Shown here in pieces: positions 11,190 to 21,852 of a DNA stretch of 32,500 nt. The notes beneath the pieces are model-generated. The model had not been told where the DNA came from, ran no database searches, and saw only the letters and a list, made by a program, of their open reading frames with translations. The number at the start of each line of letters is the position of its first letter. The first letter of the stretch is position 1. The DNA is from Adiantum capillus-veneris (Eukaryota; Streptophyta; Polypodiopsida; Polypodiales; Pteridaceae). The translations under genes and the position numbers were made by a program. The stretch is from the NCBI GenBank assembly GCA_014529385.2, contig CM043959.1, positions 59,121,253-59,153,752 of the forward strand. Reading direction: 5' to 3'.

Positions 11190-11345
11190 AAGCACCTTAG
11201 TCAGCAACAAGCATGACACAACACCTCAAGCACCTTCATCATCAAGCAACAAGCATGACACAACACCTCAAGCACCTTCATCATCAAGCACCTTAGTCAG
11301 CAACAAGCATGACACAACACCTCAAGCACCTTCATCATCAAGCAC
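11190..11345 (+). repeat. 42/54-bp minisatellite
   Basis: Three units of about 42 bp contain AACAAGCATGACACAACACC and then TCAAGCACCTTCATCATC. Two of them carry an extra 12-bp piece (CACCTTAGTCAG). Because all unit lengths are multiples of three, the array stays open in one frame (peptide NKHDTTPQAPSSSS repeated; open frame 11086-11400), but nothing else supports a protein. Confidence 0.8.
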
Positions 11346-12856
11346 TATAAGCACCTTAAGCTTGGGCCGGGTTCCCACCTCAAGCATAGCCCTAGCTTAG
11401 CTAAGGTCAAAGCACTTTTAGCACTAACTATTGGAGGTCTTCAATGAAGCTAACCCTAAGGTCTTTATGCTCCATTGGTTAGCCTTGCTCTTTGATAGAC
11501 CATCTCTCATTTGGGGCCCCTTACCATTGGCCCCATGTTGAGATAGATCTATAAGCACATGTCTATATCTTAAACCTTGTTCCCATTTATTCTCCCACAA
11601 TAAATGATCAGTTTAATATGAGAAAATCGTTTGGGTTGGTTAGATATTAGATTTTATGACAACTTTAGTGGTAAGCATTATATTCACGTTTCAAACGTTG
11701 AATGAAAATCTAAGTTGAGTAGCATTTCATTGATAGAAACTATACTTTATTAGAAGTTTTATACAAATGTACGTGCAACATGAGCTTTATTTTGTTTGTA
11801 TTTAATTTTTTATGAATTCAAAAATCCCTAGTGTATATATTCTTTGCATTTTTTATTAAAGTGTATATATTCTAGTTTGCTAATAGAAAAATTCACCTAT
11901 TGTATATAGTTTTGGTCATGACCAAGTGTCTATATTATAGTTTTATAATACAATATTATTGATGCTTTTTATCAAGTGTATACATAAAAAGTGTATGCTT
12001 TTTATCAATATTCTTTTTAGAGTTATATTCTAGTCTAATAACACAAAAACCAATAGTGGTCATATTCTTGATTCTTTTTATCAAGTGTATACATTCTAAA
12101 GTTGAAAATATTTTAATCTCGTGTGTATATTCTTGATGCTTTTATCAAATGTACACATTCTGAGTTTTAATCTTGTGTATATACACATTGTATATATTAT
12201 CATGTGTATATATTCTAGAATTAAGAATCTGTTTCCCTCGTTCTCTCCCTCTCTATCGATAGCATTCATTGTGTTTATTCTGAAGATACAACTTAAGATA
12301 GGAAAAAATGATTGTGACTTAGTGAAGAATGTCACAAACAAAGATAGTTTGTTTAGATTATAGTTCATTTTATTGAAGAAAAATGTTTTATATAATTAAA
12401 TACTTTTTTGAAAAAAATTATGTCATACATTTTGGTTGTTTTTTATATAATAAGTTCATATTAATTTCTTTGTAAAATTTATATACATGTACTTTGTAGT
12501 GTACAATAGTTTTAATCATACCTCTTTTGCTCTTCTCCTCTCCCCCTCCGCCTCTCTTTACATCTTTTTCTTTTTAGAAACTAAATTTATGTAGTAACAA
12601 TAGGAAAATCTTCAAAAAAAAAAATCTTTGACAGTTTTACACTAATCACTTTTTTTGTTACCTTTTGAATTAGGTCTAAGTAAAGGTAAGAAGATAGAGA
12701 GACAATAGCAACTTCAATCTTTATGCAAGTAAGCATTTTATTATAGCTTTATTTATTAACAATGTTTTCCAAAATTTATACTACTAAAAACCATTTTATT
12801 TATATTTACATATTTTCTAAACTGTATTCACCTAGTGATTAGTTAAGTAATATTTT

Positions 12857-13082
12857 GTTGGGGTGCGGGCATCTGTGCCTTGCCCGACTACCTAGGTTAT
12901 GGGCGCCTGCCCATTGATACCTTATTCTTGTGTACATATACAAAGAATAAGGGGCAGCTCATACTAGAGTCTTGCTACACCCACACATTGTGTACTGTCT
13001 CCTTCTCTCCTTTCCACACACACATTGCATCGTGTGCGTATGTCTACGTGCACGGTACGCACTCTTCAATTGATATCAAAGC
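12857..13082 (+). repeat. Possible LTR remnant with primer binding site
   Basis: A 212-bp block begins TGTTGGGGTGCGGGC at 12857 and ends CTCTTCA at 13068, followed by ATTGATATCAAAGC, which resembles the (TGG)TATCAGAGC initiator-Met PBS of plant LTR elements. It contains CT-rich and CA-rich stretches but no gene. The copia LTR starts 14 bp further on, so this would be an older plus-strand element into which the copia element inserted. No partner LTR is visible. Confidence 0.4.
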
Positions 13083-13096
13083 TTTGGTGATGCACC

Positions 13097-13339
13097 TGTT
13101 GGAATTAGGGTTGCAAGGAAACGCACACAGCTTGGAGAAGATGAAGGAAGCTCAAGGCACACAATAGAGAGTGTGTTACTTAATGTGCAATATAAAGATG
13201 GATAGCCCTACAGTGATGGGCGTATATACAATGCACGGGGGGGAAAACTCCCTTGGGAAAAAAACTCCTAAAGAGGGAAAAAATGCCCCGGCGGTCCTAA
13301 TGTGTTCACACATGTCACTACCACATGTATATGGTAACA
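13097..13339 (-). repeat. 3' LTR of the Ty1/copia element
   Basis: On the minus strand it starts TGTTACCATATACATG at 13339, directly after a purine tract, and ends CTAATTCCAACA at 13097. The termini TGTT...AACA and the 243-bp length are typical of short copia LTRs. It lies just downstream of the RNase H frame, as expected. The matching 5' LTR is not in the window because the other end of the element is truncated. Confidence 0.75.
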
Positions 13340-13340
13340 A

Positions 13341-13352
13341 ATCCCCCCTGGA
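13341..13352 (-). other. Polypurine tract of the copia element
   Basis: The minus strand reads CCAGGGGGGATT immediately before the LTR, the usual place for the plus-strand primer. Confidence 0.7.
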
Positions 13353-13394
13353 GTGATGCGGTGAACGAGAGCTAGCACATGAGTAAAGGAAAGT

Positions 13395-14850
13395 GCCATG
13401 CCTTGAGGACATGATCAGTCCAAAAAGGGGAGTAAGCCAAAATCTTTGTGGAAAGCTTCAAGCTTATCACAAGACAATGCCTTTGTGAAAGAATCTGCAA
13501 GGTTGTCCTATGTTGGCACAGAAGCCAAGCTGATCGCTCCTGCTGAGAGCCTCTCCCTGACATAGTGGTAATGGACCTCAATGTGCTTTGTGCAAGCATG
13601 AAAAACTGGGTTCCTCGCAACAGCCAATGCGCTCTGACTGTCAGTGTAGATAGTGTTGGCAGTGTCCTAAGGCGTCTAAGCCATACACACTCAATCGTAG
13701 CTATGAAGATTGTCCTATACTCAGACTCACAACTCAAAGTGGCCACTATAGGTTGCTTCTTGCTCAACGACGATATACATGAACTGCCAAGCATGAAAGA
13801 AAAACCACTTGTGGACACTCGCATGTCAAAACAACCAGCCCAATCTGAGTCCGAAAAGGCATGTAAGTCTGGTGGCAATGATCCCCCCTTGGGATAAAAC
13901 AAGCCAAGATGTAAAGTGCCACTAAGGTAGCAAAAATCCTCTTGACAGCCTGCCAATGCTTAGACCCTGGGCTATGCATAAATTTGTTGACCTGTGAGAC
14001 TGCAAACTGAATATCCAGCCTCGTGTTGCATACATAAATGAGGCATCCAACAGCAGTTTGGTAAAGAGTGACATCAGCATGATCGCCAGCATCATGTAGA
14101 ATCAACTTCAAACCTGTTTCCATAGGAGTTGCAATAGGTTTGCAATCCTCAAGTCCAAACTTACATAGCAATGTTTATGTGTAACTTTTCTAACACAAGG
14201 CAATACCACCATCACACTGCTTAAACTGTATACCCAAGTAATGATGCAACAGTCCCAAATCTTTCATCTTGAAAGTAGCATTCAAATCAGCCTTGAATTC
14301 ATCAATATGTCTCTCATTTGGTCCACTGATGAGCAAATCATCTACATAAAGAACCACAATGAGAAGTGCATCACCCTCACGCTTTACATACAATGTGCTT
14401 TCTGTTGGACTGTTACGAAAACCTTGTTTGACCAAATGCGTGTCAGCTTTCTCATACCAAGGACGAGGAGATTGCTTCAACCCATAAAAAGCCTTCTTAC
14501 ATCTACACACTTTGTCCTCTTGTCCTTTCTTGACAAAACAGTGAGGCTGCGTTACATAAACTTCGTCAAATATGTCACTATTCAAGAAAGTAGTAACAAT
14601 GTCTGATTGATTTACATCCCAACCACAATGAGTTGTCAATGCACATAGAAAACGCATAGTAGTCATACGACAAGTGGGAGCAAAAGTATCTTCATAATCT
14701 ATGCCTTTTTGCTATGCATAACCCTTTGCAACAAGGCGAGCCTAATGGCGATCGATCTCACCATCCGGCTAGCGTTTCAACTTGTAAACCCACTTCGTAC
14801 CAATGGCCTTTTTGCCAGGAGGCAAATCACATATAGTCCATGTGTCATTT
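13395..14850 (-). pseudogene. Ty1/copia reverse transcriptase and RNase H
   Basis: The RT part starts near 14830 with the block KWVYKLKR, then ARLVAKGY and GIDYEDTFAP. Its best open stretch is 14666-14190, which includes AFYGLKQSPRPWYEK and the catalytic LYVDDLLIS (YVDD intact). RNase H follows in 13956-13400 with FSDSDWAG, the SKKQPIVA and SCESEYR blocks, then in a shifted frame DNLADSFTKALS near the end. In-frame stops include TAG 14192-14190, TAA 14177-14175 and three in the first 60 residues of RT. The catalytic residues are largely kept but the protein cannot be made whole. Confidence 0.85.
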
Positions 14851-14974
14851 TCTATAAGTGCATCATATTCTGATTGCATGGCATCCATCCAATTTTTTGA
14901 ATTCTGTGCTTCATCAAAAGACAGAGGTTACTCAACATCATGTAAGCTAGACATAGCCAAAGCATAACAATCTG

Positions 14975-17098
14975 ATGCATAAGATGCATGGCGAGAGCCC
15001 GAACGAGTACGACTAGACAAAGGTGCATCCAATTTACTGTCTTTAATGTATGCACCATCCATTTTGGCATACCTCTAGCCTTCTCATTTTCAGCCCTTTC
15101 CTCATCAAGTACATCATGTATATCTGCATCAATAATAGGCTGATCTGTAACATTTTCAGAAACCCCCATAGGGATGTACATTTGCCTCATTGGAATTTAC
15201 ATTCGTATTTCCACCACTAAAAAGAGGCAACAAAGTGTCATAAATGTCCTCTGAGCTTACATTACTCTCTCTAGTACATGATAGCAAGGGCCGAACAGAA
15301 TCTTCCATAAACACTACATCCCGTGAAACCAGAATACGCTTTGTTTGCGAATGATACAACCTCTAACCTTTGCTTTGAGCACTAAAACCAACAAAAATAC
15401 ATTTGACAGCGTTATCATCCAATATTCTATGATGTGTTTGTGGCACCAAAGCATATGCGAAACAGCCAAAAACACGCATGTGCTCAATAGAAATCTTTCT
15501 ATCATGCCATGCTTCATATGGAGTAATAGACTGCAAAGCTTTTGTAGGACATCTGTTTAGTACATAAATGGCACACATGATGGCCTCAAGCCAAAAAGAA
15601 TGCGGCAAAGCTTGACTTCTGACTATACATCGTGCCATTTCCGTAAGTGACCTATTTTTCCTCTAAGCAACACCATTTTACTGAGGTGTATAAGGCACTA
15701 TACATTGGTGTTTTATCCCACGACTAGCCAGAAATGCATTAAATTCATGAGACATATACCCCCCCCCCCCCCCCCCCCCCCTCGATCGGAATGGAGGGTG
15801 CCCATAGTACATTTCGATACATTTTCATCCATAGCCAGAAATTTTTTGAAGCACATAAAAACTTCGACCTTTGCTTTAAGAGGAAATTCCCATGCATGCC
15901 TGGAGTAATCATCAATGAAAGTCACGAAGTAAAGGTAATTTCCAAAGGACGGAGTTTGCATTGGCCCACAAACATCACTATGCACAAGCTACAACGTGCA
16001 TGTGGCCCTAACTGAACCATCCTTTGGAAACTTCAAACGTTGCATCTTACCCAAAATACAGCCTTCACAAACATGTTTGACAGGTGCTTCAAGAGGTGGC
16101 AAAGAAGCAACCATATCAGATTTTTGCAAACGCAACAAACTGGCAAAATTCAGATGACCAAAACGTGCATGCCAAAGTTTTGCATCTGAAATAGCCCTTG
16201 AATCTGCAACTGCATTTGCAAAATTTTGTCCACACTTGTCATACAATGTGAGCTTATACATCCCACAGCACAAAAGCCCAGATGCAACAATTTCATCACC
16301 AAAATTGAGATTATGAATTGTACATCTGTCATCCACAACTTTGACTACAAGTCGAATTCTAGCAAGTGCAAATACAGACAAAAGACCCTTCTTGATCCCA
16401 GGTACATAAAGTGCATCAACAAGTGTGAAAGAACTGCCATTTGCAGCAATAAGCATAATCTTTCCAACTCCCTGAACCGGATAATAGGCATTGTTGCCAC
16501 AAGTGACTGAATTTCCATGAGGGACAGACTCAAGAGAGGTGAACAATTCACGATGTGAGGTAATGTGCTTTGTAGCTCCACTGTTGAAATACCACACATG
16601 CGAATCTGCAGCAACAACTGACATCCATACATCATGAACAACAGGATTGTAAGTGCACTTTGCAATAAAAGCCCATTCTGCATCAACATCAGCATCACAG
16701 TCTCCTTTCACAGAAGACTCAACAATGGCTGCATTTGTAGTGGAACTAGCATTTGCAGTGGAACCACCCTCTTTCTTCTAGCCTCTTTGGCCTTCAACTT
16801 AGGACACTGCTTGATCAAGTGATCATTAGCTTTACAATAATGGCAATGCATCTTCTTTTTTCCCTTATCACCAAAATTTTCAAACGAATTGCTGCCAGCA
16901 AAAGCATTAGGAACAGAAGTTTTGCCACTCGCAACAAAACCATAAGAAGTGGTTGCATTGTTGCTACCACCCTTTCTTTGAGAAGCAATAAAAGCATGTT
17001 CAACTGCACGCTGCCTAGTCCTATTTTTTCTGGAAAGTGACTCTTGCAAAAGTAATGTGCATAATGCATCAAACTTGACAACTTCAAGATTTCCTTGG
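14975..17098 (-). pseudogene. Ty1/copia gag C-terminus, protease and integrase, copy A
   Basis: Reading down from 17098 there is the end of gag, then a knuckle CHYCKANDHLIKQC (CX2CX4HX4C) near 16840 and a Lys-rich linker with a one-base loss relative to copy B. Next come the retropepsin block WYFNSGATKHITS near 16590, the integrase zinc block WHARFGHLNF...CEGCILGKM, and the integrase core with HSDVCGPM and LHSDRGG. The expected third acidic residue is lost: the codon for the catalytic Glu, in the block NGVAERKN of copy B, is TAG (15665-15663), and a TAA precedes it (15680-15678). A 23-base poly-C run (15759-15781) expands the Gly stretch after SDRGG. The C-terminal region RVFGCFAYALVP is also present. 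Confidence 0.8.
15759..15781 (+). repeat. 23-base poly-C run inside the integrase frame
   Basis: Copy B has seven C at the equivalent place (17921-17927). On the coding strand the run lengthens a Gly stretch next to the second catalytic Asp (SDRGG). It could be a true expansion or a base-calling error. Confidence 0.85.
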
Positions 17099-19240
17099 AT
17101 GCATAAGATGCATGGTGAGAGCCTGAATGAGTACGACTAGACAAGGGTGCATCCAATTTACTGTCATGAATGAGCCTGAATGAGTACGACTAGACAAAGG
17201 TGCATCCAATTTACGGTCATGCAATGTATGTACCAGCCATTTTGGCATACCTCTAGCCTGCTCATTTTTAGCCCTTTCCTCATCAAGTACATCATGTATA
17301 TCTGCATCAGTAATAGGCTAATCTATAACATTTCTTGAAACCTCCATAGGATGTACATTTGCCTCATTGCAATTTACATTCGTATTTCCACCACTGAAAA
17401 GAGGCAACAAAGTGTCATAAATGTCCTGTGAGCTTACGTTACTGTCTCTAGTACATGACAGCAAGGGCTGAAGAGAATTTTCCGGAAACACTACATCTCG
17501 TGAAACCAGAATACTCTTGGTTTGTGGATTATACAACCTGTAACCTTTGCTTTCAGCATTATAACCAACAAAAATACATTTAACAGCCTTATCATCCAAT
17601 TTTTTGGGTTGTGTTTGTGGCACCAAAACATATGCCAAACAGCCAAAAACACGCATGTGCTCAATAGAAGGCTTTCTATCAAGCCATGCTTCATATGGAG
17701 TAATAGATTGCAAAGCTTTTGTAGGACACCTGTTTAGTACATAAGTGGCACACATGATGGCCTCAAGCTAAAAAGAATGCGGTAAAGCTTGACTTTTGAC
17801 CATACATCGTGCCATTTCCATAAGTGACTTGTTTTTCCTCTCAGCAACACCATTTTGTTGAGGTGTATAATGCACTATACATTGGTGTTTTATCCCATGA
17901 CTTCATGAGACATATGCTCCCCCCCTCGATCGGAACGGAGGGTGTCCATAGTACATTTTGATACATTTTCAGCCATAGCCAGAAATTGTTTGAAGCACAT
18001 AAAAACTTTGGACTTTGCTTTAAGCGGAAATACCCATGCATGCCTGGAGTAATCATCAATGAAAGTCACAAAGTAAACGTAATTGCCCAAGGACGGAGTT
18101 TGCATGGGCCCACAAACATCACTATGCACAAGCTGCAACCTGCATGTGGCCCTAATTGAACCATCCTTTGGAAACTTTGAACGCTGCATCTTACCCAAAA
18201 TACAGCCTTCACAAACATGTTTGACAAGTGCTTTAAGAGGTGACAAAGAAGCAACCCTATCAAATTTTTGCAAATGCAACAAACTGGAAAAATTCAGATG
18301 ACCAAAACGTGCATGCCAAAGTTTTGTATCTAAAATAGCCCTTGAATCTGCAACTGCATTTGCAAAATTTTGTCCACACTTGTCATATAAAGTGAGCTTA
18401 TATAGCCCTCGACACAAAAGCCCAAATGCAACAATTTCATCACCAAAACTGAGATCATGAACTGTACATCTGTCATCCACGAATTTTACTACAAGTCAAG
18501 TCTAGCAAGTGCAAATACAGGCAAAATATTCTTCTTGATCCCAGGTACATAAAGTGCATCAACAAGTGTGAAAGAACTGCCATTTTGCAGTATTAAGCAC
18601 AATCTTTCCAATTTCCTGAACCGGATAAGAGGCATTGTTGGCACAAGTGACTGAATTCCCATGAGGGACAGACTTGAGAGAGGTGAGCAATTCACGATGT
18701 GAGGTAATGTGATTTGTAGAACCACTGTCAAAATACCACACATGTGAATCTGCAGCCTGACATGCATGCATCATGGACAATAGGATTATAAGTGCACTCT
18801 GCACTAAAAGCCCATTTTGCATCAACATCAACATCGTAGTCTCCTTTCACAAAAGACTCAACAATGGCTACATTTGTACTGGAACCAGCATTTGCAATGG
18901 AACCACCCTCTTTCTTCTTAGCCTCTTTGGCCTTCAACTTAGGACATTGCTTCATCAGTAATCATTAGCTTTACAATAATAGCAATGCATCTTCTTTTTT
19001 CCCTTATCACCATAACTTATAGACGAATTGATGCCAGTAGAAGCATTAGGAACAGAATTTTTACCACTCGTAACAGAACCATAAGAAGAAGTTGCATTGC
19101 TGTAACCACCCTTTCTTTGAGAAGCAATAAAAGCTGTTCAACTGCACGCTGGCTAGTCACTTTTTTTTTTCTTGGAAAGTGACTCTTGCAACAGGAATGT
19201 GCATAATGCATCAAACTTGACAACGTCAAGATTTCCTTGG
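17099..19240 (-). pseudogene. Ty1/copia gag C-terminus, protease and integrase, copy B
   Basis: A direct copy of 14975-17098. It carries the knuckle region (KQCPKLKAKEAKKKEGG), the protease block WYFDSGSTNHITS near 18760, the integrase HHCC block (18480-18180), the core with HSDVCGPM, FIDDYSRHAW and LRSDRGGEHMSHE, and the C-terminal RVFGCLAYVLVP in 17755-17318. The catalytic Glu codon (NGVAERKN) is intact. A deletion of about 19 bases relative to copy A at about 17900 shifts the frame right after GGEHMSHE. Overall it is less damaged than copy A, but it is separated from RT by copy A. Confidence 0.8.
17119..17224 (+). repeat. 53-bp tandem duplication in copy B
   Basis: Two adjacent units start GAGCCTGAATGAGTACGAC at 17119 and 17172 and differ at a few bases. 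Copy A has a single unit (from about 14994). Confidence 0.8.
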
Positions 19241-19660
19241 GTCATAAGTCTCCAAGTACTAGCAAACGTTTGGTAAGAATCTGGTAAGGCATCAAGAACA
19301 GTCTGTACGAAGGAAATGTTCGAAATGACTTCACCTACAGAAATAAGTTTTTCATTGATATCCATGACACTAGCATAATCTTCGACTCCGGCTCTTTACG
19401 CAGCAAAGCAATTTTAGCCTCATTGCGACTTGCATAAAGACCAGTCAAAATATCCCATGCCTATTTTGCAAATTTTGCTGAATGAATAAGAGGAACAATG
19501 GTGCACTTCATAGACAACGCAATCAATGCATGAGCTTGTGCATCCTTTACATCCCAACGAGATTGTTCTACCGTAGGCAAAACAACTCTAATAGCAGCAA
19601 TTCTTGCAGCAAGACCTGCAACATCCTCAACGTCGCCTGCATCCTCAGAACCAGGACGTT
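19153..19660 (-). pseudogene. Ty1/copia gag (N-terminal part missing)
   Basis: The minus-strand frame from 19660 reads PGSEDAGDVEDVAGLAARI, then VVLPTVEQSRWDVKDAQAH and IVPLIHSAKFAK, a TAG, and AWDILTGLYASRNEAK. After a frameshift it continues in 19365-19153 with GEVISNISFVQTVLDALPDS and MTQGNLDVVKFDALCTFLLQ. These are typical copia gag (UBN2-type) blocks. The TAG between FAK and AWDIL fits a CAG to TAG change. The start codon and upstream LTR are lost where the sequence switches at 19661. Confidence 0.7.
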
Positions 19661-20313
19661 GGTGCAGCCAAAGTTGGTCCGAGCTAGAAAGTGGTCTATG
19701 CCAAGCAAAGGCTGTAGGCAGGTGCAGTGCAGAAGGCTAGGGCAGGTATGGAGTCCCTGGGCAACCAAAGGGTAGCGGAAGTGTATGCTCACTTTGTTTT
19801 TTAGGGCAAAAGAGCTAAAGGATGGTCTAGAATGGATGGCAAATGACGGTGCCCTAAGTGTCGAGTCAATACTCTAAAATGTAGTGTTCAATGTGCTCTA
19901 GAAGCCGGTCCAGACGTCTTGTCAAACGGAGCCTCGGTGCTCAAGATACTGAGGTTTAAATTTAGAAGGTTTAGCATATCCCCAACGGGCATAGCAGCTA
20001 GGGGCAGGTGGCCCAGGCTGATGTTAGTGGATGCATGTGTAGAGCTCGAATTATGGAGCGTGCCTATTTTCTCGGATTGCGGATCAAAGCTCTGGAGAGT
20101 AATTTAGGGTCATCAGAAGTTTTTCCAGGGGGTGGGTTTGTGCCCACTTGCCCACATTGGAAGTTGGGCCATCTGCATCTTTTTAACCTCGACAAGGTTC
20201 TAGAAGGTGGAGGACATCATGTGTGGATAGCACAAATCAATGGTTTTTCCATCGAATGCTCAGTCAGCGGGATACAACAGGATGAAGTCGGGAGCTAGTG
20301 TTAAGGAGGGGAT
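19661..20313 (+). repeat. 3' internal segment, first copy (partner at 23215-23872)
   Basis: The segment starts GGTGCAGCCAAAGTTGGTCC, shared with 23215 onward, and ends at a purine tract. No protein domain is recognised in either copy, and the longest frames differ between copies, so it is probably an untranslated 3' region. Confidence 0.7.
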
Positions 20314-21180
20314 TGACAAATTTTTTTGCCTTTTTTGCGGCCTCAGATAACGAGCTCAGAGGAATCAGAATATGGTGAGGTTTGCACGGCCCGGGGCCAA
20401 CTCAGTGAAGATCCAACACGGCTTGGCGGCTTCAGATCCCAACCTCCGGGCAGTACATGGGAGTAGCGGGAACATGGGCCCAAAAAACAGTGTATGAGGG
20501 TGGGTTTTTTTTTGGAGGCTTTCAATGCCTTTATAGGCTCGATGACCTTGGATCTGCCAAGTGGACTTAGCATATCCCATATGCACAGCAAGCAAGACGA
20601 GATGGGGGTTATAAGGGCCATGGTGGGCGCCCATCGTGGGTATCCAAAGGGGAAAGAACCCCTCGTGTTTGTGAGTGTTTTCTTGCCCGACGACCATGTG
20701 GGTGTGCTATTTGATGTAGATGAGTTGTAGAGAGTGTTTGAGCAGAGGTGAAGCCTCCATTGTGTTTCTCTTGCTGTTGTTCCCCTTGTCCCCCTTCTCT
20801 TTCTCCTACTCTGGTGTTTCCCTCGTTGCCGGTAGTGTGGAAGTGTGTGCCCCCCTGGACCGTTGGTGTTTTGTGTGAGAGAGTGAGATTGAGTGACTCT
20901 GTGTGTGTGTAAGGGTGAAGACAGACCGTGGTAGTAGGTGTGCTTTGTGTGGTGGATTTGTGGAGTGTGTGAGCTGTGTAAATTGAGCAGGCGGTGGTCT
21001 GCTAGTGTGTAGTGTGTTTTTGAAGGTGTTTTCAAAGAGGATAGGGGCGTTGAGGATACCCTAATCTATAGAGAAGCCCTTGTGTTTGTGCCAGGTGTGC
21101 TCCCCCATTCCCCCTCTCCATCTTCTGGTGCCCCCATTGAGGAGTGTGCTGATGCTCCTAGTTGAAGTTGAAACGGTGAT
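20314..21180 (+). repeat. Probable LTR and leader of the pol-less element
   Basis: It begins TGACAAATTTTTT directly after the purine tract, as an LTR should. A possible TATA element (CTTTATAGGC) lies near 20531. From 20671 on it matches 27216 onward (GTGAGTGTTTTCTTGCCCGA), including long GTGT-rich stretches, but upstream of 20671 it does not resemble the sequence before 27216. The 3' border is not fixed; no convincing PBS was found. Confidence 0.4.
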
Positions 21181-21233
21181 TTTGGTGATTCCAAAGGTGC
21201 AACCTTTGAAGAGCAAGTGCTTCTAGTGATGGC

Positions 21234-21431
21234 TTGGGCGGATTTCCCATTTTCATTGGGGTCACAGATGCGGGAACCTGGCTCGAAGTTTGGTTGGAAA
21301 GTGGTCTATCGAGAGAAGATGGTGCGCTACAGGTGTTCCCGCTCGTGGTTCATGGTAAAGTGAGGCTATGGTTTGAAGGCCTATGTGAAGAAGAAAAGGT
21401 AGATTGTGAAGCCCTGGAGGTGGATTTTTGA
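21234..21431 (+). pseudogene. Gag-like fragment of the pol-less retroelement, copy 1
   Basis: The block LQVFPLVVHGKVRLWFEGLC followed by EEEKVDCEALEVDF has the form of the retrotransposon gag capsid core (FPL..L.G.A..WF..L......W..L...F). The frame then stops. Further pieces lie in other frames: EEDLLRMRSW, a Gln/Met-rich helical stretch near 21470, and GPVSYEEAVAQAKGRTKNIL near 21650. The equivalent in copy 2 is 27758-27973. Confidence 0.6.
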
Positions 21432-21852
21432 AGAAGATTTGTTGCGGATGCGTAGCTGGATGAAGTAAACCAGCAGATGGATGGGTTGAAGCGAAGCTTG
21501 GAGGGTGATTTTCAAGCGTTCAAGTGGGAGTTCGAAGCCCCTTTGGGGGAAATTGATTAAGATAACTGCTGCAAAAAATACCAGTTTTTCAAAGTTGACT
21601 AAATTCATGGATTGCCTACATGAGGAGGTGTGAGATAAGGTGGAGATAGGTGGCCCGGTGTCGTATGAAGAGGCAGTAGCTCAAGCGAAAGGGCGGACTA
21701 AAAATATTTTGAAGAAGCGCGAGGCTAGGAGGTGTTTGCAAGGTACGGTGATGCCAAAGCAGTGTAATACGGTGGTAGCCGAGCCACAGGTGGTACAAAG
21801 AGAAGTGCAAGTGTAAGAAGAACCAAGGGTTCTTTGGCTACAAAGAGACAGA

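Larger units (their letters stand above)
10754..12856. other. Non-coding stretch with tandem repeats and an AT-rich tract
   Basis: From 10754 to about 11620 the DNA is of mixed composition and holds two small tandem arrays (11094-11156 and 11190-11345). From about 11620 to 12850 it is strongly AT-rich, with the word GTGTATATATTCT and variants (GTGTATACATTCT, GTGTATATACACA) scattered through 11830-12220. No gene or RNA is recognised. Confidence 0.5.
13097..19660 (-). mobile_element. Ty1/copia retrotransposon with internal tandem duplication, 5' truncated
   Basis: On the minus strand, from high to low coordinates, the order is gag (19660-19150), gag zinc knuckle, PR and INT copy B (to 17099), a second gag zinc knuckle-PR-INT copy A (17098-14975), RT, RNase H, PPT and LTR. 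PR-INT before RT is the copia order. The two gag-INT segments are direct copies joined head to tail at 17098/17099. The gag N-terminus, PBS and 5' LTR are missing; at 19661 the sequence changes to the pol-less retroelement. All frames carry stops and frameshifts, so this copy is dead. Confidence 0.8.

Noticed and set aside
11190-11345. CRISPR-like array
   Set aside because: Units are contiguous with no unique spacers; it is an ordinary minisatellite.
13565-13897. Plus-strand frame of 110 codons
   Set aside because: Antisense shadow of the copia RNase H frame.
20343-21035. 230-codon minus-strand frame
   Set aside because: It is antisense to the leader/LTR of the pol-less retroelement, has a low-complexity His/Ser/Thr composition, and the equivalent frame is not preserved in copy 2.
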